In this document: one piece after another, positions 16,044 through 24,467 of the stretch
Numbering within the stretch: the first letter of the stretch is position 1
Layout: every line of letters begins with the position of its first letter
Source of the DNA: DATCRE01 sp964235605
GTDB taxonomy: Bacteria > Bacteroidota > Bacteroidia > Cytophagales > Cyclobacteriaceae
Direction: 5' to 3'
Assembly: GCA_964235605.1 (NCBI GenBank)
Contig: CAXSCR010000046.1
Coordinates: forward strand, 1-36,191
Length of the DNA: 36,191 nucleotides
Notes under the pieces: model-generated
Told to the model about the DNA's origin: nothing
The model's database searches: none
The model's input: only the letters and a program-made list of their open reading frames with translations
Position numbers and translations under genes: made by a program

Positions 16044-16556
16044 TGCCTGATTTATTGCCAAACATTTGAAAACTCTTTCTTTCATCAACTTTTACATCAT
16101 TGATGTAGAATAGAAGTTTATCATTTATTTGAGCAACTTTTAATTGATTAACCTTACCTACCGGGTTAATACAATCTGCTTTCTTCCAAGTTTTCATGTG
16201 TGCCGGATTACCACTATGAATGGCAAAATCTTGATTTATTGAAACAGCAAAAACTTTATAATCATCATCACCTATTCCCCATATCAGAGCAAAGCACCAT
16301 CGCTATCTACTGCATGCTGAACAAAATCAGCTGATATTTCGAAGGGTTGTTGAGGATCAATAAAAAAACTTATAGTAGCCTGATCACCTTCTTCAGTAGA
16401 ATTAAAATTTAGTGTACCCTCTGAAATAGATTTGTGTTCATCTTCTTTCCACTGGTGTATGTTTGAAGAGAAATCTTCTTGAACCACCATCTTCAGTTGG
16501 GCATGTGCTTGATGATATAAAAGGAAGATGATAAGGATGTTGGCTAGTTTTTTCAT
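16018..16556 (-). pseudogene. Frameshifted, truncated LamG/ConA-like secreted protein
   Basis: Starts MKKLANILIIFLLYHQAHAQ, a signal peptide, then EDFSSNIHQWKEDE, the entry to a concanavalin-like carbohydrate-binding or DUF1080-like sandwich. The frame stops at 16284-16286, but the next frame continues the same fold without a gap: ALIWGIGDDDYKVFAVSI, then KTWKKADCINPVG, FYINDVKVDE and FGNKSGIMLLDTAR. A single lost base near 16285-16297 (in GGTGCTTTGCTCTG) restores the join. The last strand of the domain is missing where the sequence meets the truncated plus-strand gene at about 16018. Family members often carry further C-terminal domains, and none remain here. Confidence 0.7.
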
Positions 16557-16766
16557 TTTACTCGTGAACATTGGCTATAGCTGTGAGGTGATTTATTGGA
16601 TACAATCATATGGACAGATGCATACCCTAATTACAGATAAATTAGTTGTTACTTTTTTGTTACCTTAAACTCTAGCCTCCTATTTAATTGCCTATTTGCA
16701 TCAGAGCCATCTGTATAAACGAAGATATGGTATTTAACCTCCTGTATGATGTCACGACATGCAACA

Positions 16767-18200
16767 TCATTGAATCATGTGAATTTTATATTCTTCAAAA
16801 CGACCCACAACATCGTGTACATAGCGAACAGGCTCTTCACATTTACAATACCCCGCTGTTACCACCGGGTCACGATAAAATTTGGGATCAGATTTCTTAA
16901 GCAACATGTACTCCACATTGCCAGACCAAACACCAGGTTTCCTATTATGTTTTTTTGCTAGTTTGCGCGCGTCAACAATATGCGAAAGTCCAGCGTTGTA
17001 AGACGCGAGTATAAACTTCAACCTTTCAGTCGAATCTGGAATATTTTTAATCCAAAATCGATCTAAATATTTCAGAAATCCAACACCAGCTTTCAGGCTC
17101 TGGCCCGGATCATTAAGATCATTGGCACCAAAACGCTTGGCTGTTTCAGGCATAAGTTGCATGAGGCCACGTGCCCCCGCCCATGATTCAACGGTAGGTG
17201 TGAATTTTGATTCTTGATAAACAACAGCAGCGAGTAAACGCCAATCCCAATCCAGTTTCTTTGCACCAAGCTTGATTAAATCATCATACGGTGAGAGCTT
17301 TTCACCCCCGTAAGAAAAGTAATCACTCTTCATTCGACTCATAGAAGTACGTGGACTTTTAAAATAACGGCTATAGATCACCATGAAAGTTGACTGTTTC
17401 TTTATTTTAGTAATCCAATTGTTAATTACTTTTAAAAGCTCCGGTGAATTTAATCGAACTGCCCAAGCAATTTGCTGTGATACACTTAAAATTGTACTTA
17501 CATCAAGGTTAGGGTAATAGGCTGCATTTACTTGCGCCGTCATGTGATCTGTTACGGTGTATTGAATTTCACCCATAGCAACCTTTTGAATGAGTGATTC
17601 ACTTTCAGTAGCTGGGGTATCAACTTTTAAAATTATATCGCCCCCAATTTCTTCTGAAAGATTTCGCATGCGTGATTCAAAACTGGTGCCTTGAATGACA
17701 TGTACAACTTTACCTTCCAACTGGGCCGGATGCCTTATTAATTTATTATTTATTTTATCCTGCGTCAACTTTCTCCAATTGTTGGGTTTTCGCTGCACGA
17801 GTACCTGATGTGAATTAAAATGTGGCTTACTAAATGCCACTGATTTTTTACGATTCTTCGTAATGGTAAGCTGAAAAGCTAAGATATCGCCTTGGCCGCT
17901 ATTAAGGTATTGAATAGCTTGATCTACGCCTGATGTAACTTTTATTTTCAATCCGACCTTAAGATGAGCGGCCAAAAGTTTTAAAAGCTCATACTCGTAG
18001 CCCATGGGTTGGCCTTTGTAGATAAAATAGCTTGTAGAGTTATTATCGACTAAAGCATTAATGTAGCCACGTTTAATAATAGCATCTACGTCTAGGTCAA
18101 CGTCAGGTGCAGATATAAGGCCTGTTGAAGGCTTATTACATGAAAAGCAGGCCGCAAATACGAATAAAATCGCAAGTGCAAATCTTTGGGGAGCTAACAT
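16767..18200 (-). CDS. MltF-like membrane-bound lytic murein transglycosylase
   Basis: Cleaves peptidoglycan glycan strands, forming 1,6-anhydromuramyl ends. An N-terminal signal with a probable lipobox (FAAC, Cys18, or Cys21) is followed by a family-3 solute-binding domain (about residues 38-280), as in MltF, and then a C-terminal lysozyme-like SLT domain. The catalytic glutamate is E330 in YQESKF, followed by GARGLMQLMPETA and the ASYNAG motif. 477 aa is normal. Start ATG at 18200. It is likely a lipoprotein facing the periplasm. The upstream terminator (18233-18264) separates it from the DUF4397 operon, so it has its own promoter, perhaps TATTTTC at -7. Confidence 0.9.
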   Translation of the reverse strand: MLAPQRFALAILFVFAACFSCNKPSTGLISAPDVDLDVDAIIKRGYINALVDNNSTSYFIYKGQPMGYEYELLKLLAAHLKVGLKIKVTSGVDQAIQYLNSGQGDILAFQLTITKNRKKSVAFSKPHFNSHQVLVQRKPNNWRKLTQDKINNKLIRHPAQLEGKVVHVIQGTSFESRMRNLSEEIGGDIILKVDTPATESESLIQKVAMGEIQYTVTDHMTAQVNAAYYPNLDVSTILSVSQQIAWAVRLNSPELLKVINNWITKIKKQSTFMVIYSRYFKSPRTSMSRMKSDYFSYGGEKLSPYDDLIKLGAKKLDWDWRLLAAVVYQESKFTPTVESWAGARGLMQLMPETAKRFGANDLNDPGQSLKAGVGFLKYLDRFWIKNIPDSTERLKFILASYNAGLSHIVDARKLAKKHNRKPGVWSGNVEYMLLKKSDPKFYRDPVVTAGYCKCEEPVRYVHDVVGRFEEYKIHMIQ

Positions 18201-18232
18201 ACATAATGAAAATAGTCATTAGCAGCCTAAAA

Positions 18233-18264
18233 AAAAAGAGCTCCTACTATTAGGAGCTCTTTTT
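18233..18264 (-). terminator. Terminator of the TonB receptor / DUF4397 operon
   Basis: A perfect 9-base stem, GAGCTCCTA/TAGGAGCTC, with a 4-base loop, extended by A/T pairs. On the minus strand it is followed by nine Ts, 20-odd bases after the DUF4397 stop. The plus strand also has five Ts, so it could work both ways. Confidence 0.85.
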
Positions 18265-18286
18265 AAGATCAAAGCGATGTAATAAA

Positions 18287-19069
18287 CTAATGTTTAAATA
18301 CCGTGTAATTCAAAGCAGTATCATCACTCCCTGCAGCCAAGCCCCGCAAATAGATAGTATACACGCCTTTAGAGTCAAGTTTTAGACTAGCGATGCTGAG
18401 TAATACAGTATTGTCTGAAGTTAGTTTCACATCATAGTTATAGGTACCTGCAGCTACAGTTGTAAACTTGGCAAAGTCAAGTGTAGAAGTTGGTGATATA
18501 ACTCTCGAAACCTCGTCATATTTTCTTGCCGAAAAATATGTAATGCTTGCGTCATCGGTATTAGTTACTTTAATTTCACCCACACCTAACGCGAAGTGTA
18601 AAAATCTAACCTTAGCAGAGCCAACATCCGGTACAGACAAATCATCTATAACCCTACGTATAGCAGGAGTAGGCGTATCAACACCATTAACTTTTGTGAT
18701 TCTGTTAATTAAAAAGTAAGAGTAGCTTGTGCCTGAAACAATCGGATTTCGATCAGTAGCAAGGGCTGAGCCATCTTCTAAATTTGATGAGGCAATTAAA
18801 CGAGTTGGTCCTGCAGGAACAGTTAAAGTTACTGAGTTATAAAACTTGCCGTTCTTTGGTTCATAGCGCAACGTATCTTTTGGTGTAGCTACATTGTCAA
18901 TCTTTAATTGTACGCGCGGTCCACCTGCCATAGCATTAAATACAGTAACCTTCGATGTCAACGTCGTGACCGTTGGTGTAGCTGTTGGATAATCTGGTTC
19001 ACTGCATGCGCTTAGGCAAAGCAGTGCAACACTAAAAATGATTCCTATTATTGAATTTATGTTTTTCAT
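18287..19069 (-). CDS. DUF4397 domain lipoprotein
   Basis: Secreted lipoprotein: signal helix then LSAC lipobox with the modified cysteine at about residue 22. Two beta-sandwich DUF4397 repeats follow: TVFNAMAGGPRVQLKIDN in the first and VRFLHFALGVGEIKVTN in the second. Bacteroidota DUF4397 proteins are surface or periplasmic with unknown ligands. It starts 10 bases after the stop of the TonB receptor gene, so the two form an operon closed by a terminator. A role as the receptor's surface partner is inference from position. Confidence 0.85.
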   Translation of the reverse strand: MKNINSIIGIIFSVALLCLSACSEPDYPTATPTVTTLTSKVTVFNAMAGGPRVQLKIDNVATPKDTLRYEPKNGKFYNSVTLTVPAGPTRLIASSNLEDGSALATDRNPIVSGTSYSYFLINRITKVNGVDTPTPAIRRVIDDLSVPDVGSAKVRFLHFALGVGEIKVTNTDDASITYFSARKYDEVSRVISPTSTLDFAKFTTVAAGTYNYDVKLTSDNTVLLSIASLKLDSKGVYTIYLRGLAAGSDDTALNYTVFKH

Positions 19070-19079
19070 CTCTGTAGAT

Positions 19080-22000
19080 TTAGAAAATATACCTTACACC
19101 AACTTGCATGCGCCACACAGAGCTAAGATTACTTACCTGCCACGCTTCTGTTTTAGTATTATCGAAACTATAAATAGGTCTTCCTGTATTTGACGCACCT
19201 TCAAAGCCTTCAAGCTTAAGGAGACTGAATGAGTTATTAGCAACGAAATAATCCCTTCCCCAATCTTGATCTAATAGGTTCGCAAAATTTTCAACATCAG
19301 CTGTAAACTGTATTGTGTGTTTTCGCTTGCCTATCTTTTTATAGAACTCATGCATGAACCTAACATCAAATCTGCTTTCCCAAGGTGAACGCGCTGCGTT
19401 TCTTGCAGCATATTGACCACGGTGCGTACTTAAGTAAGGATCGTTATCAATAAATGTGTTTAGCTGTGCCCAAATTTCACCAGGGGTGCGGCCGTCAGTT
19501 GCAGATATCGGTGCAAGTAAAATTTCATTTTTTTGTTTTGGGATATAAGCAACATCATTGCCGCTTGCTCCATCTCCATTAAGATCGCCGTTGATGGTGT
19601 AAGAAAAAGGTTCGCCTGATTGACCGTTGTAAAAAACAGAAACGGTTGTGGCCATAAATCCTAACCAATCTTTTCTATAAGATAGATTACCCATCACGCG
19701 ATGTCTTAAATCCCAAACAGAATAACTTAAGAATTGGTTGTTAGAGAAGCCTGGTGTTTGATTAAATTCCCAACCTGACAAGGCAGTGGTATTTGTACCA
19801 CTGTTAACATCTCTTGATTGACCATAATTATAAGCAAGCGTAGCAAAAAAACCATTGCTCCAAGCTCTCTGCAATTGACCTGACACGCTAAACTGATAAC
19901 CTTTGTTTGTGTTGTTGATCAACAATACATTCTGGAACATACCATTTGCCAAAGGCGCTGTGTGACGTGGCCTTCCATCACCTGTAACTTTTTCAGAAGG
20001 ATAGGTTAGGTTAATGTTCTCATAATTGATCTCATTTAATACTTTGGTGTATATACCTTCTACGGTTGCTGTTACCTCATATGGAAGTTTAAAATCATAC
20101 GCTAAGTTTATTCTAAGGTTTTGAGGAAGCTTAAAGTTAGGATCCATTATGTTCACTTCAGAAGGCGGAACCGTCTTTGTGACTTCTTCAATCTTAGCTT
20201 TAACAGCAGGATCATCTATAGAAACATTTAATTGATCGGCCCAATATTCTTCAAGCAGTCTTTCACCGTTAGCATAAAGCGGAACCGTTCCATTATTACG
20301 GTTGCCACGAATATCTAATGTGGCTAGTGTAGCACCTGAGTTTGTATATTGATTTGCTATCCACACAAAAGGAACGCGTCCTGTGAAAATGCCTATACCG
20401 CCACGCAATTGTTTGGTGTGAGCTTTGTCTAGTTTATAGTTGAAGCCAACACGTGGTGACCACAAAAATTGGCCATTGGGTAAGTTGGTAGTCCTTAAAC
20501 CAAATTCATTAAAGAGAAGCGGATTTTCATTTGGCTTATCCAGGAAGAAAGGTATATCCAAACGCAAGCCCGCCGTAATCCTTAATGCTTCTGAGACATC
20601 TATTTCATCTTGTGCATAAAAACCGGTTTGCAAAAAGCGTAAGGTTACTGCCTTAAATCTGTCATTATAATAATCTAAAGAGTATGCTAAACGCATGCGG
20701 TCTACGCTACTTGTTGGACTGAAGGCATTATTGTTAAAGCTCTGCAGTGAACCGTATTCATAATGTCCATTATAGCGATTAACGAATGAATTAAAGATTT
20801 TATAATATTCGTTGTGTGTACCAAAAGTAAGTGTGTGCTTATTCTTTAGTATAGTAAAGTTGTCAGTAAGCTGAAGAATGTCTTGGCTCTTTAAATTTCC
20901 TTGTGAACTTCGCTGTCCGCCTGCGCGAATAAATTGGTTAGCACCAACTGTTATATCAACGTGTGGAAAAAGACCTTGAGCATTCTGCGCTGAGACATCT
21001 CTGTTATCAGATACCGAAGTATAACCTGCAATCAGTTTATTTGAGAGGTTGGAAGAGAATCTACTATTAAGTTCTAATATGGTTGAGTTGTTAACATAGT
21101 CTGTTACAAAACCATTGTTGGTGAATTCTAAAACAGTTTGTGATCTACCCAATTCCTCTTGTCTTGCTTTTATATAATTATGACGAAGTGTTAATTGGTG
21201 TTTATCACTAATGTTCCAATCGATACGTGCGAAAAATTTATTGTTTTTTGATTGCGGAGTGAAAGCTCCAAAGGAACCGGGATCATACGAATACCTTTTC
21301 AATAATGTATCACGCACCGCCTGAACAGTTTCCAACGGAATAAGTGAAACCGTTGTTGGTACGTTACCATTATAGCCTTGTAGCTCTGCAGCAGGAACAA
21401 GATTAACAGTAAAAGGTGTCTCTGCGCGTTGCAATTCAACACTCGCAAAGAAGAATAGTTTATCTTTTATAATAGGAGCACCTACTCTAGCCCCATATTG
21501 TTGGTTAAGAAAAGGGGCTTGCTTGTGGCGATCTTCTCCCAAAGTTTTTCCGTACGTATTTTCGTTTCTTGTGAAAAAATAAACAGATCCTTCTACTTGG
21601 TTGGTACCACTTCTGGTTACTGCATTGATACCTCCTCCCGAAAAAGATCCTTGTGTAACATCATAAGGAGATACAACTACAGTCACTTCTTTTATGGCAT
21701 CCAAACTTACAATTTCAGTTCCCGCATTTGAACCAGGCTGGCCACTTGAGTTAAGACCAAACACATCATTATTTACAGCTCCGTCAATTGTTACATTATT
21801 ATAACGACTGTTTTTTCCAGCAATGGAAGTTCCACCGTTGCCAAGACCAGAAGCAGCCTGTGGGGTTAATCTTGTAAAATCACTTAATGATCTGCTAATG
21901 GAAGGATTGCGCTCAATAGTTTCTTGGGAAATATTCGTTGAAGCACCAGTTCTACCTGAATTCATAACGTCATCATGACGTGCCGTTACAGAAATCTCAT

Positions 22001-22343
22001 CTAAGACGTGTGTCGCATCTGACAACTTCGTGACAAAAATTCTGCTCTCGCCTAGAGCCAGCGTAAACTCACTCTGCTCATGCGTTGTGTAGCCGGTAAA
22101 TGAAATAGTTAATGAGTACGGACCGCCAACTCGGATGTTAGGAAAATAATATTTTCCACCCACATTCGTTAAAGCCCCATAACGGGTACCTGTAGGTTTG
22201 TGTATCGCAATAACAGAAGCCCCTGGGAGCGGCTCTCCGCTCGGATCGGTCACCATGCCATTAATAGCGGATGTGGTCACACCTTGGGCTAGTACTACCG
22301 ATGATGCAGCAAGTAAAAACGCCGCGAACAAAAATTTCCTCAT
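19080..22343 (-). CDS. TonB-dependent receptor, Oar-like, with CarboxypepD_reg-like domain
   Basis: Outer-membrane active transporter or adhesion-type receptor. Signal peptide (about residues 1-19), then a carboxypeptidase-regulatory-like sandwich (about 24-106; GMVTDPSGEPLPGASV), then a plug domain (about 115-245; DEISVTARHDD, then NVTIDGAVNNDVFG), then a long barrel ending in RMQVGVRYIF with a terminal aromatic residue, as expected for outer-membrane insertion. 1087 aa is normal for the Oar-like group and longer than a siderophore receptor. The substrate is unknown. The DUF4397 lipoprotein gene follows in the same operon. A -7 box lies 24-31 bases upstream of its ATG. Confidence 0.92.
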   Translation of the reverse strand: MRKFLFAAFLLAASSVVLAQGVTTSAINGMVTDPSGEPLPGASVIAIHKPTGTRYGALTNVGGKYYFPNIRVGGPYSLTISFTGYTTHEQSEFTLALGESRIFVTKLSDATHVLDEISVTARHDDVMNSGRTGASTNISQETIERNPSISRSLSDFTRLTPQAASGLGNGGTSIAGKNSRYNNVTIDGAVNNDVFGLNSSGQPGSNAGTEIVSLDAIKEVTVVVSPYDVTQGSFSGGGINAVTRSGTNQVEGSVYFFTRNENTYGKTLGEDRHKQAPFLNQQYGARVGAPIIKDKLFFFASVELQRAETPFTVNLVPAAELQGYNGNVPTTVSLIPLETVQAVRDTLLKRYSYDPGSFGAFTPQSKNNKFFARIDWNISDKHQLTLRHNYIKARQEELGRSQTVLEFTNNGFVTDYVNNSTILELNSRFSSNLSNKLIAGYTSVSDNRDVSAQNAQGLFPHVDITVGANQFIRAGGQRSSQGNLKSQDILQLTDNFTILKNKHTLTFGTHNEYYKIFNSFVNRYNGHYEYGSLQSFNNNAFSPTSSVDRMRLAYSLDYYNDRFKAVTLRFLQTGFYAQDEIDVSEALRITAGLRLDIPFFLDKPNENPLLFNEFGLRTTNLPNGQFLWSPRVGFNYKLDKAHTKQLRGGIGIFTGRVPFVWIANQYTNSGATLATLDIRGNRNNGTVPLYANGERLLEEYWADQLNVSIDDPAVKAKIEEVTKTVPPSEVNIMDPNFKLPQNLRINLAYDFKLPYEVTATVEGIYTKVLNEINYENINLTYPSEKVTGDGRPRHTAPLANGMFQNVLLINNTNKGYQFSVSGQLQRAWSNGFFATLAYNYGQSRDVNSGTNTTALSGWEFNQTPGFSNNQFLSYSVWDLRHRVMGNLSYRKDWLGFMATTVSVFYNGQSGEPFSYTINGDLNGDGASGNDVAYIPKQKNEILLAPISATDGRTPGEIWAQLNTFIDNDPYLSTHRGQYAARNAARSPWESRFDVRFMHEFYKKIGKRKHTIQFTADVENFANLLDQDWGRDYFVANNSFSLLKLEGFEGASNTGRPIYSFDNTKTEAWQVSNLSSVWRMQVGVRYIF

Positions 22344-22366
22344 ATATCTTATTTAATTAGGGTGCG

Positions 22367-22374
22367 CAAATTTA
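22367..22374 (-). promoter_or_regulatory. -7 box for the TonB receptor operon
   Basis: TAAATTTG on the minus strand, an exact TAnnTTTG match, predicting a leader of about 17 bases. No TTG at the usual distance. Confidence 0.4.
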
Positions 22375-22549
22375 TGATTTTGATCGCACTCAGAGTTAAC
22401 TGAACTTTAAATCTTCTGCTAAAATGTTTTCCAAAAGTTAACACAGCTGCGGCTATTTAATTTAAATGGCACAACTATTTATTTGCAAACGATTTTCTCC
22501 AATTAGAAACAACTTTTAATTCTGGTTAGGGCTCCAGGGTTTTAAAGAC

Positions 22550-22557
22550 TATTTTTG
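22550..22557 (+). promoter_or_regulatory. -7 box for the Omp85-like gene
   Basis: TATTTTTG, an exact match. It overlaps the TTG at 22555 that opens the longest frame, which argues that translation starts at the ATG at 22573 instead. Confidence 0.4.
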
Positions 22558-22572
22558 AACCACATTTCTATC

Positions 22573-24369
22573 ATGACTTTGAGAGGCTCTCTTCTGCTTT
22601 GCTTTTTAATATTAAGCACCTTTCTGTATGCGCAAGTGGACACCGTTAAAAGGGACACCACCAGACTAATTGATAAAATCCAACATAGTAGAGCTTCCGA
22701 AGCTTTAATGCACTCCATAACCCGCAGCAATCTCGGTGACACCATTTTTAACGCAAAAAGTGAAGATATTTTTATGCGTCACCAGGGGAGGATAATAAGA
22801 CACATATATATAAACCACATTGGTTTTGACAAAACGATGTATGATACCACGCGAAATTTTAAAAACGTGATAACCAGAGTTGGAAATGCGTTGCACAGCA
22901 ATACCAAGGATTGGGTAATACGCGACAACCTGTTTATATCTGAAGGTGATCAACTAAATCCCTATAAACTGGCTGACAATGAACGATATTTGCGTGATCT
23001 AGGCTTTATATTAGACGCTCGAATAAAGGTAAAACGCGTGCGTGGTGACAGTGTAGATCTTATTGTAACAACCCGCGACGTATTTAGTCTTGGCGCAAGT
23101 GCAAGCCCAAGGGACCCCACTAGATATAAATTCAAGATACGCGATAACAACTTGGCTGGCTGGGGTCAACGCTTACAAATAAACGGATTGGTTCAAGGGG
23201 ACCGCGATCCGATTTTTGGTTCGGATATAATATATACCAAAAGTAGCCTGGGCGGAACCCTAACAAATCTTTCTGTTGGGTTCACAACTTTAAATACGGG
23301 TAGTAGTTACGGTGAGGAAAATGAATATGCTGCCTACCTACGCCTTGATCGTCCATTAATTTCACCTTACTCACGACTGGCGGGTGGCCTGGAATTGAGT
23401 CATAATTGGTCAGCCAATACCTTTCACGCTGAAGATTCACTCTTTCGAAGGTACAATTATAACGTAACCGATCTTTGGGGTGGTTATAATATTGGTATAA
23501 ACAGCAACATCAAAAATCGCGTTCGACATTTTATATCGGCACGCATTTTCCAGCAAAAATTTCCTGATAGACCTATACAGGATTCCTTGAATCCCATTTA
23601 CAATGACCAGAAATTTGTATTAGGGCAGTTTACTTTCTTTAAACAAAACTTTTATAAGACTCGATATATATATGGCTTTGGCCGAACAGAAGATGTTCCG
23701 TACGGATATAATATTTCCCTTGTCACAGGTTGGACTAGTCAACTATACCTTAAGCGTTTTTATTTAGGCACTAACGTAGAGCATACCATTGCTAATAAAA
23801 AAGGTGATTTCTATCAATATCTATTTCGAGGTGGCCTGTTCCTTCGAGAAAGCGAGTTGCAAGATGTAAGCCTACTGTTCTCTGCGTCTATTAACACCAG
23901 ACTCTATATGTACAAACATGTCACCTTCAGGCAATATTTTAGGTTAGGATATACGGCTATTATAAATCACAAAATCAACCCTTTACTTTATCTGGATAAT
24001 GATTATGGCGTACATGGATTAAGTGCTGATAGCCTCCGCGGTGTTCAACGTGTCGGATTCCATACGGAGACTGTATTTTATACCAAATGGAAATTGTTGG
24101 GATTTCGTTTTGCTCCCCTTGTTTTCGGTGATATAGGCTTTCTTCCAAAGGGAACTCGACACATATTCTACAGCGAACCTTATTATGGATTGGGTTTAGG
24201 AATTCGAACTAGAAATGAAAACTTAATTTTTGGAACCGTGGAAGCAAGATGCTCTTTTTATCCCCGTGTAGAAGATGGAAGTTACTTCAAATTATCACTA
24301 CGCACCAATCTTAAAATTAAATCCACGGGAAACTTAGTGAGGGCTCCGGGGTTTAACCAATACAACTAG
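22573..24369 (+). CDS. POTRA-containing outer-membrane beta-barrel protein (Omp85-like)
   Basis: Signal peptide (ending FLYAQ, about residue 21), then one POTRA-like domain (about residues 75-160; RHIYINHIGFD, VIRDNLFISEGDQL, NERYLRDLGFILDARI), then a barrel of roughly 420 residues rich in alternating aromatic strands. This is the plan of the Omp85 superfamily, reduced to a single recognisable POTRA domain as in patatin-like or TamA-like relatives, and much smaller than BamA. Its cargo is unknown. The frame extends to a TTG at 22555, but the ATG at 22573 is preferred because the -7 box covers the TTG. It is divergent from the TonB receptor, with about 230 bases between the starts. Confidence 0.8.
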   Translation: MTLRGSLLLCFLILSTFLYAQVDTVKRDTTRLIDKIQHSRASEALMHSITRSNLGDTIFNAKSEDIFMRHQGRIIRHIYINHIGFDKTMYDTTRNFKNVITRVGNALHSNTKDWVIRDNLFISEGDQLNPYKLADNERYLRDLGFILDARIKVKRVRGDSVDLIVTTRDVFSLGASASPRDPTRYKFKIRDNNLAGWGQRLQINGLVQGDRDPIFGSDIIYTKSSLGGTLTNLSVGFTTLNTGSSYGEENEYAAYLRLDRPLISPYSRLAGGLELSHNWSANTFHAEDSLFRRYNYNVTDLWGGYNIGINSNIKNRVRHFISARIFQQKFPDRPIQDSLNPIYNDQKFVLGQFTFFKQNFYKTRYIYGFGRTEDVPYGYNISLVTGWTSQLYLKRFYLGTNVEHTIANKKGDFYQYLFRGGLFLRESELQDVSLLFSASINTRLYMYKHVTFRQYFRLGYTAIINHKINPLLYLDNDYGVHGLSADSLRGVQRVGFHTETVFYTKWKLLGFRFAPLVFGDIGFLPKGTRHIFYSEPYYGLGLGIRTRNENLIFGTVEARCSFYPRVEDGSYFKLSLRTNLKIKSTGNLVRAPGFNQYN

Positions 24370-24390
24370 GCAATATTGATTGGGCAATAT

Positions 24391-24460
24391 TTGGGCATTT
24401 GGAATTAGGCATCTATAAGTGCCTAGTCCCTAATGCCCAATGCCTAATGCCCAATGCCTA
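24391..24460. repeat. Palindromic repeat, family B, between convergent genes
   Basis: A 21-base arm, TTGGGCATTTGGAATTAGGC (24391-24411), faces its near reverse complement (24420-24440) across an 8-base loop. The right side continues as tandem 14-base units TGCCTAATGCCCAA to 24460. It fills the gap between the Omp85-like gene and ppc and could end both transcripts. A degraded relative (GGGAACTGGGCATTGGCATT) lies at about 33076-33095 after the 409-aa gene. Confidence 0.75.
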
Positions 24461-24467
24461 AGACGAG

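Noticed and set aside
21498..21731. 77-codon frame on the plus strand inside the TonB receptor gene.
   Set aside because: Antisense shadow of a clear long gene with no independent support.
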